A stretch of 64,000 nt of DNA from Alitta virens (Eukaryota > Annelida > Polychaeta > Phyllodocida > Nereididae): contig OW028579.1 of assembly GCA_932294295.1 (NCBI GenBank), forward strand, positions 33,119,250-33,183,249, in the 5' to 3' direction. Of this stretch, positions 51,498 to 62,639 are shown piece after piece (position 1 is the stretch's first letter; every line of letters starts with the position of its first letter). A program made the position numbers and the translations under genes. The notes under the pieces are model-generated. The model was not told the DNA's origin. It was given only the letters and a program-made list of their open reading frames with translations, and searched no databases.

Positions 51498-52423
51498 TTA
51501 TAGCTTACAATAATTGACTATATACTTACTACATAGAATCCAAATAGGTTGTATTCAAGCATTCTGAAATAATTATGCATTTATAGTTTGTGGATCTCTG
51601 ACAACCATTAAATTAACTACTTCCCTTGATATATCTCATTGTAAAAAAAAAAAAAATTCTGTAATTTATCTATATTCTCACCAATGATTGACCATAGCAT
51701 ATTGGACCCAGAAGATACATTGTCCCCAAACCAGTGGTAAGTATATGTTTGAGTCCCAACAAAATTTGATCTGGTCAAAAGGAACAGTTTGATCTCTGGC
51801 CATAATTCTCTCATGGAACTGCAAGAAAAAAAAAGGTTTTGAATATATTGTTATGTGCATGTATTGTCCCATAATATGCAATATATGGGGGTGCTTTTAG
51901 TTCTGTATAGATCTGCTGAAGTATCCTTTCTTTGTCAACTTACTTCCATGAGGTAATAGCCATTGAATGTCCATATAGGCTAAGGGTAGTCCCCAATGAG
52001 TATCAACATCCATACAAAGTGTCTGGTCACCCAGACAGCCATCATTGAGAATGATGCCTTAATCATAAAAAATCAATTGAGTATACATAGATATGTAAGA
52101 TATGCTTACGTGAATTTTTTTTTAATTGACCTGTGTCAGGTTTTCTTAGCTTTTTCCAAAAACATTTGTAAAACATGAAGAGGCTCTGTTATTACTAGCC
52201 TAGATGATCAGTTTTATACATTTACCGAGGTTTATATTTTTTTGTTGCAAGACGTCTATAAGCTAGGAGTAGACAGAATCAGCTGGTGATACTTTTTAAA
52301 ATTAAAATTTGAACGCAATACTCACTTTCTGGGGCATAGGGTGGACAGTTGAGGGAGTTAATTTCACACTCAAATTGGTCGCTCATAGGATCATTCGTAA
52401 TCTGGAACCAATTCAACCCTGAG

Positions 52424-52742
52424 AATATCCTGGCGATAGTAATATCATTTTCACAATGGCAATTACTTTTCTATAAATTACTTCAAAAACAACAATTATG
52501 ATTTATTTGTAAAATTTTTTTCAAGCAATGATTATTATCTAGGCTTAATATGAATTTACACAACAGGAACTAAAGCTATAGCAGAATATTTAATTGTTTC
52601 TTATACCATTTGTAAATTCTTGCAGAAGTCGAAACATTTCCTCAAATTAAATTGACTGAGGCAAGTATCTATCCAGGTGGTGAAGATATGATTAAATTAA
52701 AGGTTGCACATGATAAAATAGAAGAGATGAAATGGTACGAAC
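52424..52742 (+). other. Filler DNA replacing GH31 exons 6-11, with a short plus-strand frame
   Basis: In place of a region spanning 3.4 kb in gene A there are about 320 bp. Its right half (52627-52765, plus strand) follows an acceptor-like 'tttgtaaattcttgcag' and reads EVETFPQIKLTEASIYPGGE and MIKLKVAHDKIEEMKWYELL before a stop inside the old exon 5. The protein-like composition suggests a captured exon fragment. No family is recognised. Confidence 0.4.
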
Positions 52743-53209
52743 TGTTGGTCCGAGGTGCTTTGTAAACATGCCCCACGTTTGCCAGTTCATGTCTTGTCTA
52801 AAGCTTTCATGTCTTTGCTGTCCAAATCCGTAAACTTTTTCAGAGTTTAAGCGGGTTGTAAACTGAATGTATTGGTCTGCAAACTGGAATCCAGGGGTGG
52901 TGGTGTCAAATTTGAAAATGTACTACCTGTATTGCTAGTTTTTGGTGTTGTCACTGCCCTAGTTATGTAAGAATGAATCGTCAAAAACTTAATGCCATCA
53001 AACTTACATTACAGATCTGGTAGATCTTCGGATTACCCTGAAGCCAAACTGTGGTTCGTTGACCCACTGGATTTCATAAAGTCGGTCTTCATTTGATGTT
53101 TGAGGGTTTTCAATCTTAACCGCCTCCTCTGGGATCCTAAACTGCTGGTTGGCAACGTCTTTGATCTGTGGAAGACCAAAACATTTTTGAACGTTTTTTG
53201 CATGCACTA

Positions 53210-53870
53210 AGATTTTTGTTTAACAGCCAGTAACACCATTTTCTTCAGAAATATTTAGAAGGTGTGATTCTTAAATCCAAATGCAAATATCTGGATTACA
53301 ATAAAGTATTACATGTGCCATAAGGATATAATACATGCTCTCCTACAAGATGCTCACTCATTCATTAATGCTCCCTTAATCATTTATAAAAATTACTACA
53401 CAAAAATAAAAAATCCTAAGAAATTTCCATAAGCATCTTTGAGCATGCCCATCTGCAGCTGCTCCTGCCAAGTATTTAACCTGAACTGGGCCCTCCTCTT
53501 GCAGAGAGGGAGCCACAGAGAGAGACAGAACATCTGCAGGATAGCAGCAGAGAGTTCTGGCTATTTAGTCATGTATTCTTGAGTGAAGGTTGATCTCACA
53601 TGAAACATTTCAATATGTCATTCTTTGGGCTTTGTGGAGAACACACAGTTTAATATAGCTATGCAATTAACCATTCGACTTTACTTTGGACTCCCATCTT
53701 AACGTTAACTGGACCCTCACTGCCAAGCTAATTAAGTTAACAAGAAACTTCATTAAACAAAAGAACCTTCAGTGCCACACATGTCATGGAAATTAAGTTG
53801 ACTATTACAACTTACAACTAAACAAAAATGCATTATATTTTGTGGATAAAATGAATGACATCACTCTGAA
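53210..53870. other. Gene B intron 3-4, no feature seen
   Basis: AT-rich DNA with a moderately G/A-rich patch ('gagagagacagaacatctgc', around 53520). No repeat ends, exons or coding frames are supported. Confidence 0.5.
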
Positions 53871-54720
53871 AGTGTTAAATTGTTAATGTACCAAAACACG
53901 AAGCCTTTCGTTGGTCTGGAACTGAAACTCCACATCTAGTTCCTCAATATGATTGCCATAGAAACCACCAGGATTGCCCATCCTGAAGATCTTGAAGCTG
54001 AATCCATGAGGACCTCCTGTTACAGGTCCATCTTGTAGATAACCATACCCTGAGGGAAAGGTACATGAAGGACCGTCATCATCTGGTCGTTCATCCCAGA
54101 TGCACCTGAATGTGCACAACATAGAAAATGGATGAAATACAATGAATAAATTAAAATAACCTTTAATAATATATTATGTTTATTGGGAAACACATATTTT
54201 ATTAATACACTTGTTAGTGGTTCAAGGTTAGTTTTTTGCATTATTTCAGGCTACAATCATGATGACGTCACTTACAATTTTTATGATTATAGAAATATAG
54301 CTCAATCTGAGTCAGCAGACTTATGACTAAGTATATAGCTGGTTCGTATCTTATATTGCTAATGAAGAATTTCTGATCGGTGTATACCCATCTATACCAT
54401 GATATCAAGAGTCAATGCTAGAATGCGATGGTGCATCTGCACCATCTAGCCCAAGTTCCCACTTACCCTCTCTGCTCACAACGCTCTTCACTTTCATTTG
54501 GTTGCGGGTGACAATCAACCAGGACATCAGTTCGATCTGTTTTGACATCATTCTGCTTGAAGCTTTGAATAAGAATATATATGTACAATTGTGCATGTAT
54601 TACATACAAGTAAGACAAATCTAGAGAAATGAATCGAAGCTCCGTTATGGCGGTGGAAGCATGCGTTAGAACTGAACTTTTTTTGTCACACAGGAGTAAG
54701 ATTGAGATCACTGACTTCAT

Positions 54721-56200
54721 CTAAAAATAAAATCGTTCTTCCCCTTTGGTACATTACAATCTTTGTGATGTTCACAATCCACCTACTGTGAATTGGGGCA
54801 AACTCTCAATCCCTATAACCAATATTAACCATTCAACAAACAACTTTGAACTAAGAAATTTAATTTCTGCATATGTTATTAATTACAAGCTAAATAAAGT
54901 TGGTTTTGTTTCCAGGCTTCGACATACCAGAACTGTGGAATGAAGAAAGATGAACCATAATTTAGCATGGTGGAGGAGTAGGAACTCAGTGGCCACTCCC
55001 ACCCAAAAAGGGCCTCTTGAATACCACGCAAAGAAAGCAAGAATACAGAATGGAGATGCTAGGTTTTCCCCATATAAGCACATCAATGTCAGAAGCAGTA
55101 GCCAGTTAGCCATAATTTAACCTTCTGATGCTTTGAAGTCTCTGCTACATTTAACGTAATACGTTTTTTTTTTTAGTATAGATATAAACTTATCATAATA
55201 ATATTATACAGTTTTGATAATAAAAACATAGTTTGCACTACAGCCAAACCCCCAGCGAATGCCCACCTAACAAAACAGCTGTTACAAAATGTCTTTTTTT
55301 TTCTTCTTTTTTTTCCCCTTTACTATGAAAATTCACCCCAAAATGTACAACTACAGTATTAAAAAAATATTCTGGCAATACATATGTATAAGTCCACTTT
55401 AGAAATGAAACAATATATTATTTCTATATTTTATTCTCCATATTTTGTAAAACATAGGCAAGATACGTCAATGCAACTATCAAAAGGCACAGCTAGGCCA
55501 TATAGAGTAATACTGTATCAAGGTTGTTCGGTGAGTGTATTAGTGTTAAATATCTGTCCGCCGGCCCAACACCCTGACCACCTATGCGACAGACGCTGCC
55601 TGCCCACCGCCCTGTGCACCCATCGGACAGACACTGGTGAATAAAATAAAGCTCTGACCGTGTATTGCAAGTTTGTGGAATGTCAAAAATTGTATAAAAC
55701 ATACTATGCACTTAAGTAGTTCACTTGTTTCAAAGTATATATTAGTTATGATAATATTTATTTACATGCAAACTTCATTTGGAATTTCATAAATAATATA
55801 AAGCCACCTGACTGTTCTCAAACAAAGCCTTATCAACAAATCAAACTCATAAAGCAACAGCTGTCCGGTTTTGAAAAAAAAATACAAGAAATAACAGAAT
55901 GATTATTCATAGAGATTTGAACATTTGCAGGTCTCCCATGGTGTGAAATTAGAATCATCCATACTGGAATTAATATAAGAAGATAAAAAGTATATTTCAA
56001 AAATTCAAGTATTGTTGCAAATTTAACTAGTACCGCATTTCTTGTAGGATTGTCAAATTCAACTGTAACTGTTATTGAAACTGTTACGGGTCTTCACCAA
56101 GTTATAGTCTTCCGTTACTTTGTTATGTAATGTGTTTTTGCATTGAGTCATCATGTCATGTTACTTTGTTACTGATACAAGAATACCTTCATGAATGCAC
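54721..56200. other. Region upstream of the GH31 pseudogene, no gene seen
   Basis: The minus-strand sequence just before the ATG at 54720 is acceptor-like ('ttttatttttag|ATG'), so a lost upstream exon is possible. The rest is AT-rich with no supported exon. Confidence 0.45.
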
Positions 56201-56227
56201 TGAAAGAGATAATATTGTAATCTCATG

Positions 56228-57095
56228 TATGTGACCTTGATGTGACAGTCAAGGTCATTATGTGACCTTGACCTTTGACTCAAGGTCATCCAAAGTATTT
56301 GCAATAAGTCTGTTAGACTTCTGTAGTGTACAACCCAAATTTGGTGAAGATTCAAACTTCAGAGAGGAGTTGTAGTATGTAACCCCATTTTGGGGTAGTT
56401 ATCCTCGGGGGTTGCAAATGACATGTGGATGCCACAACATCACTCAACATCACACAGCATCAAGTTTTTTCGTGCCACTTTTCAACATTAGACCTTGAAC
56501 TTTGACCTCTTCTACCCCAAAGTCAAATGTTGCACAACACCTTCGCGATACAAATATTTTGACATCTTGTTCAAGACTGTACTTTTATATTTTAAAGTGA
56601 GTGACAATAATTTTGACCTTAAAACTCATGGTGACCTTGACCTTTGACCCAAGGTCATGCACACTCATAAATTCTGTTTATATGCTCAAAGAGTATACAT
56701 GACTGAAATGGTCCAATTTCGATGAACCAATCGAAAGTGATAGTATGTTGTTACACCAAAAGAGTTTTTTCATTGAGGGTAAATAAGAAATTTTTAATGC
56801 CCATACCTCAATACCCCTTTATCAAAAGTTTGGCTACATTAGACTGGTCATAACACAATCTAAATCTATGCGCAGCCAAGTTCGGCAACTTCCGGTTCAT
56901 CACATTTAGGATAATAATTGATGTTTAACCCTGAGCTGGTTCACCCCTTTTGGGTGTCAATTTGATGGGTGGGAATTGAAGACCCTTTAATACGTACACA
57001 CGTACGTGAAGCCTGTAGCTATTTTAGTTGAGTTATTGCAATTTTAAATTTTCTAAATTTTAGTTGAATATTGACCTGTGACCTTGAGAAATGGA
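56228..57095. repeat. Cluster of TGACCTTGA / TGACCTTTGACC motifs
   Basis: Copies of TGACCTTGA or its complement TCAAGGTCA occur at about 56232, 56248, 56262, 56280, 56491, 56631, 56649 and 57079. Two of these are in the composite TGACCTTGACCTTTGAC-CAAGGTCA (56262-56288 and 56632-56658). The repeated composite indicates a dispersed repeat. TCAAGGTCA is also the consensus monomer site for ERR/FTZ-F1 nuclear receptors, and GGTCAAAGGTCA a DR1 site. Confidence 0.7.
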
Positions 57096-57379
57096 TCGAG
57101 GTCACTCATATTGAGTCAAAGTGTTTGTTTCACCCTAAGTTACAATCTGACCAAGTTGGTTGAGCAACTAAAAAAGAACGTGCGGACAGACTATCAAATA
57201 CTAATTTTCAAATGCATCATTCACACTATGTCTAATCTTGGTTATCGTTCAAGTTTGTCTAGTGATAAAAAGTTGACATTTACGTGACGAAAAATTGTTA
57301 ATTCAATATTGGACTATGTTCAGGAGGCTATAAAAAATAGCAATCTAATCTTGTTTGATCCATGAAGGATCAAAACTGG

Positions 57380-60300
57380 AGATAAGAAAATAATGACACC
57401 TGATGCCAAGAATGTTATTGTTAACACAAAGGATTTTTGGAATGTGTGGTCTGTTCTAGTTTCTTTCATATACAACGTCTGCTATTCCTTAATTCAGAAG
57501 ACTCAGTGTATATTAATAGAGAAACTAATTCATGATTTGATGATGATTCTGTCTTTTCAAATAAAATTAGCTTTTACTTCAATAATTGTTCCTTTAACTA
57601 TTGTTTTCGAAGATTACATTTTTAATCCATTTGATTTCAATTGTGACTCAAATGATTTATCTCCATTTACATCAATTGATCCTGACTTGAATTTTTAAAA
57701 TGATGTTAATATGTTACATAACTCATGCTGTTATTTTCTTGAAATTACATTTAATAATACATGTCAGGACCAATATGAAAGCAGTTTTTCATTATTGCAT
57801 CTTAATATACGTAGCATTTCAAAGAATATGGAGGAATTTTTTAGTATATTTACAAACTTAAAATGTTGAATTCTCAATTATTGGCCAAATATTTTTATTT
57901 TATTGAAGGATATAACCACATTAATGAAATCAGAAGCACTCGTTTGGAAGGTAGTGTCTCACTCTTTATCAAATGAAACTTTTCCTGTACAGTTAGAAAT
58001 GACATAAGAATTCTCAATCGAATGTGTGTTTATTGAAGTCACTAAACAGGCTGGTTCCACTGGTAAAAATATCATTATAGGCATAGTCTATCGTCCTCCC
58101 AACACTGATGTTCGTATTTTTAATGAATCTTTGAATGAAATACTAATGTACTTTATGGGGGACTTCAATATTAATTTGCTTAATTCAGATAGTCATCTAT
58201 TGACATCAGAATTTTTGGACATATTATATAGCAACCCACTATTTCCATTAATAAACAAACCTACTCGTATTCAACAGAATACTGCCACTTTACTTGGTAA
58301 TATTTTCTGTAATCAATATTATAACAGTGAATTCTTTAGTGGCATTTTGCTTACTCAAATATCAGATCATTTTCCCATTTTTTGTATTAATAAAAAATAT
58401 ACAGTATGTACACATTACGATACTTCATTCCATCACAGAAATTACTTTGAAAGAAAACTAGAAAAAATTAAAAATCTGATATCGGTCGTAAATTGGGATT
58501 AACTGATACATAAAGAAAACAGGGAATCTTTTACTAGTTTTCATAATCAATTTAGAAAAAATTATGATGAATGTTTTCCTGTTAAAGAGTATAAATCTAG
58601 ATATAAGTTTAAAAAAACCTTGGTTAATTTAATAGGTTTAAAGAAATCAATCAAGATAAAGAACAAATTATATATGAACTTCTGAAAAGAACCATCAACT
58701 AGCAATAAAGCCATTTATAAAAATGATTAGAAATATCTTAGCAAAATTAGAAATGCTGAAAGAGAGTATTTGCATAAACTCTTGATTAATAACAAAAATT
58801 ATTTACGGAAATCATGGCAGATTATAAAAACTTTTATAAATATAAAAAAAAGTCAAAATTTACAGTCAGAATTTGATATAGATGGAAGAATCTTAACAAT
58901 AAGTTGAAGATATCTAAATCCTTTAACAACTTCATTAGCATTGGGAAAAGCCTCAGTGAACAAATTCCAAAAGTGATAAATCTCCTCTTACCTTTATGCA
59001 AAATTTCAATGTTACAGAATCCTTATTTCTTAAACCAGATACAGATAATGAATTATCAAAAATTATAAAATCTCTTAATACATCCAGCCCAAGTTGTTAT
59101 GCTACATGGCCAAATGCGCCACGTGCATTTTCCATGAGAATGATAAACTCATGGAAACGCATGGTTTTTGCCAATTTAAAATGAGGTGAAACCATGCGTT
59201 TTCCATGCGTTTATCTAAACGCATGGAAAACGCAAGTAGCACAGTTGGCCATGTATACATTCTAAAATTATAAAGAGTACATTTCATTGTTACTTACCTG
59301 TCCTAACTCACCTTGTAAATCAGTCATTAATAGAAGAACATTTCCCGACGAACTAGAAATAGCTAGGATTATACCACTTTTTAAATCTGGAAATCTGACA
59401 TCCATAAACAATTATACTCAGTTCGGCCATTCATTTTCAAAGATCAATGAAAAAGTAATTTTTTAGTGGTGTTGTTAATTTCATTAGTCACCATAAAATA
59501 TTATATGATTATCAGTTTGGTTTTAGAAATGGTTATAATACTACATGTGCACTAATAACACTCATAGATAAATTAAAAATAGCACGTAGTGAAGAATTAT
59601 ACACAATAGGGGTATTTTTTTACTATAGTAAAGCATTTGATACTGTCAATCACTCAATCCTACTTATTCAATTACATAAATATGAATTCGAGAAACACAA
59701 ACTTATCACAGACTACTTGTATAACCTTAAACAATATGTAACCTATGCGCACAATGATTCCAACATTTCAACCATAACCTGTGGCGTACCACAAGGCTCG
59801 ATTCTAGGCCCCCTCCTCTTTTTACTGTATATCAATGACATTAATCTAGTTTCTGACAAATTCTTACCCATATTATTTGCTGATGATAGCAAAAAATTTT
59901 ATCCATGGAAAAGACCTTGATCAAATAGCTACATCTATGAATAATGAACTTTCTAAACTTGATGACTGGATCAATACCAATAAACTTTCTTTTAATATAA
60001 GTAAACATTTTATATGATATTCACACCCAAGACACAAAATGTAGTGTTAAGTAACAGTATTTCTATTCAGAATATCCCATTATCCAGAGTAAATTCAATA
60101 AATTTTCTAGTTTTTGTTTTGGATGACAAACTATCCTGGGATTTACATGTAAAACACATCAGAAATAAGAAAGCTAAGGGGATTGGGATTTTTGGGAAAG
60201 CAAAGAAATATCTTCCTCAACAAACACTGAAAACTCCATATTATTCTTTTGTTTATCCTTATTTGACTTATGGTATTGAGGTTTGGGTTTCCATTTGTCC

Positions 60301-60720
60301 CTCATATATTTTACCAATTTTAAGACAACCAAAGAAAATTGCACGCATCATCACTTACTCACCTGCAATATCCATGAGCTCATTCTGATATATTATTTAA
60401 ACAGCTAGGTTTTATCAATATTAAAAAATTATATGTATTTAAAGTTTGTATCTTTATGCATAACGTTGAAAAATGAAAAATGCCTCATTTCATTCCAAAT
60501 CTCTTCATCAAACAATATCAAATTCATTAATATTCTACTAGAAATATACATCAATATCATTTACCCTTTTACTGATCTGCTTTTTTACAGAGAAACATTT
60601 GGTATAAAGGTGCCCTCTATTGGAATTGCATGACAAACTATGTCCACAGTAATCGGTCCCACTATGCTTATAAAAAGAATATTCATACATTTTTGCTATC
60701 TAATGATATTTATATATAAA
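57380..60720 (+). pseudogene. Degraded CR1/Jockey-like LINE with endonuclease and reverse transcriptase
   Basis: From about 57785 the apurinic endonuclease reads SSFSLLHLNIRSISKN, then IIIGIVYRPPNTD, MGDFNINLL and a C-terminal TRIQQNTATLLGNIF. The catalytic His of 'SDH' (TQISDHFPIF, 58370) is kept. The RT follows: LEIARIIPLFKSGN, the AFDTVNH box (YSKAFDTVNH, 59630), CGVPQGSILGPLLFLLYIND (59785) and FADDS (59878). It ends with a thumb/tail region to about 60700. Several frame changes and stops occur and the linker is interrupted by a MITE at 59106. The frame at 57393-57698 may be a remnant of ORF1. Inactive. Confidence 0.85.
59106..59252. mobile_element. Short MITE with AACGCATGG repeats, copy 2, nested in the LINE
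   Basis: The ends TGGCCAAATGCGCCACGTGC and, inverted, TGGCCAACTGTGCTACTTGC are followed by inverted 'gttttccatg' repeats. It interrupts the LINE frame between NTSSPSC and the FPDELEIARIIPLF block, so it arrived later. Confidence 0.85.
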
Positions 60721-61016
60721 TATGTTTTACAATGTTTTACATTATATCTTATAAATTCATATATACACATTTTAAAGCTATGTAACTTAGTCATTATATG
60801 AGTGTATGAGACTGTAAGATAATCTTGCATAAAATCTGAAATGGTGTTGGGAAGATTTGAACTACCAGACCATCACAACCATGTATTTATGTATGCTGGC
60901 AGTATTATTCAGAATACTTTAGAGCATGTTATACAATGAGATCTTTATCTATAATAAAAGATATGCGCATTTTATGCATTTATCGATCAATATTGGTCTG
61001 TTTCTACAAGATATGA

Positions 61017-61274
61017 AAAGATAAAGACCTCTATCTACCCATTAAAAAACAAACTCTAATAGGAAAGACATCACTCGTTCACAAGGTATTTTATAACATA
61101 ATGAGTAACCATCGCAGGATTACCGTTTCAACTCTGGTTTCAAATGAGGCTGATATGATACTGGGGAAATTTGAACTACCAAAGACTTATCGTAATTTGA
61201 GAAAAGGAAAAGTTTACCATGCATTATCTGACAGGCAGAAATTGGGCATACCTGACAGTGTGGCTGAGAGGTGA
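61017..61274 (+). other. Open frame upstream of, and in frame with, the 61281 ORF; ends in TGA
   Basis: In the frame of the main ORF the sequence is open from 61017, with ATG at 61101. It reads SNHRRITVSTLVSNEADMIL, LGKFELPKTYRNLRKGKVYH and LSDRQKLGIPDSVAER, then TGA (61272), and after two sense codons reaches the ATG at 61281. The composition is protein-like. It is either the N-terminus of the same protein, broken or read through, or an upstream exon whose donor (GAGAG|GTGAGA at 61270) lies on the stop. A 'gaagatttgaactacca' block near 60853 resembles 61163. Confidence 0.5.
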
Positions 61275-61280
61275 GAAGTT

Positions 61281-62315
61281 ATGGTTCAAACATTGAGCAG
61301 AGATGAGTGTGAACCTAATGTTTGCTTTAAAAAAGTGACTTTTATAGGTGATGGAAGTTTTTCAGTCATACCTGGCAGTACATTGTTATGGTGGAATATT
61401 AGTACACAGGATCAACCTGCACAGCAAGTGCGAAATGCTTATGATGCAATTCGCAAACGCATGGGAAATCCAGGGGCATGGTCACTTCTTGGTTCTTCTC
61501 AAGCTTTTGGCAATGAATTCAGTCGTGCTTACCTTTACCGCAATCAACCAAAAGTTCGCTATCATTGTGATTTAAACCAGCTCATCGGAAGTTACAAGAA
61601 AAGTCTTGGTGTGAAAGAAGTGGAATTTCGCATCCATGGCACAACACAGTATCCTATGGAAGTGATGCATTCTGTGCTAATATGCCCTGCAGGAAGTGTA
61701 GAACTCAATGATGATTTTCCTTTGATCAAAGTTGACGCATTCGGGGAAGATCAGAAACATGGAGAGACTGAAGAAGAAGAAGAAGAAGAAGAAGGAGAAG
61801 GAGAAGAAGAAGAAGGGGAAGAAGAAGGAGAAGGAGAAGAAGAAGAAGGGGAAGAAGGTGAAGAAGGTGATGAAGAGGAAGACGAGGAAGGAGAAGAAGA
61901 GCATAAAGTAGAAAAGAAAAAAAGAAAGAAAGAAGAAAGTGAAGAAGAGGAAGAAGAAAGACTTATAAGAAGACAAAAACAGGCAAGATATGGTATGGGC
62001 ACAGATGAAAAGAAAACATTTGAAACTAGCAGAAAGATAAAATGTTCTGCTGATGCTTTTCCAAATGATAGTGCAGATATTATCTCAATAAAAACAGATG
62101 AAAAGGGTGAATACATGATTATTTGGAGACCGTTTTGTACAAGAAATGAATTTGATATGACATGGGATAACTTGAAATTTGCTTTTTACTTCCCTCCTGG
62201 TAAAGCAAACCGTATGAAAATTCGCCCTCCATACAAACAACAAGACAGGCAGAATCCACAGGATTCAAATGACAGGGAATTTGGTGTAGTGACTCTAGTC
62301 CAACCAGTTAGTTAG
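61281..62315 (+). CDS. Unrecognised 344-aa protein with long acidic tract
   Basis: A single open frame of 345 codons with an AATAAA at 62627. Residues 1-160 look globular and mixed in composition (VTFIGDGSFSVIPGSTLLWW, NAYDAIRKRMGNPGAWSLLG, VEFRIHGTTQYPMEV). Residues about 160-230 are almost pure Glu with Gly and Asp, passing into Lys/Arg-rich EHKVEKKKRKKEESEEEEEE. Residues 235-344 are again globular (EYMIIWRPFCTRNEFDMTWD, FAFYFPPGKANRMKIRP). No signal peptide or membrane segment. I do not recognise the family. The GDGSF-like opening faintly recalls OTU-type starts, but no catalytic Cys follows. No intron is seen. Whether the true start is here or upstream of the in-frame TGA is open. Confidence 0.65.
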   Translation: MVQTLSRDECEPNVCFKKVTFIGDGSFSVIPGSTLLWWNISTQDQPAQQVRNAYDAIRKRMGNPGAWSLLGSSQAFGNEFSRAYLYRNQPKVRYHCDLNQLIGSYKKSLGVKEVEFRIHGTTQYPMEVMHSVLICPAGSVELNDDFPLIKVDAFGEDQKHGETEEEEEEEEGEGEEEEGEEEGEGEEEEGEEGEEGDEEEDEEGEEEHKVEKKKRKKEESEEEEEERLIRRQKQARYGMGTDEKKTFETSRKIKCSADAFPNDSADIISIKTDEKGEYMIIWRPFCTRNEFDMTWDNLKFAFYFPPGKANRMKIRPPYKQQDRQNPQDSNDREFGVVTLVQPVS

Positions 62316-62626
62316 TCAAAGTTTGTGTCTGCATATGACTGTTAGGAAAATTGTGTACGACACATATATATTTGTATTTTTTGTTATGATGTCTCTAAAT
62401 ATGTTTTATATCTATTGCTATTAGGTCTTTCAGCCTAACGTTAAATGCCATTCCATTTCAACTTAATTGGAATCCAAATACTGACAACTATTTGTAAGTT
62501 TAACCAATCTCTTATAACGATTTATAGTTATATAGATATTTAATCATTTTGAAGCACAATTTGAAAAACAGCTTACATGAAGGTCTATATTGATCTATGT
62601 CTTATCATTTTAAAATCATATTTCTG

Positions 62627-62632
62627 AATAAA
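62627..62632 (+). terminator. Polyadenylation signal after the 61281 ORF
   Basis: AATAAA occurs 312 bases after the stop codon. No A-rich tail follows, so there is no sign that the ORF is a processed retrocopy. Confidence 0.6.
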
Positions 62633-62639
62633 TGAATGA

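Noticed and set aside
53007..53165. Gene B as an intact second alpha-glucosidase
   Set aside because: Exons such as this one look perfect alone, but missing exons 6-11, the lost nucleophile and two frameshifting deletions rule out an intact enzyme.
61677..62116. Long minus-strand Ser/Phe-rich frames
   Set aside because: They are the antisense of the GAA/GAG-rich acidic tract of the plus-strand ORF.
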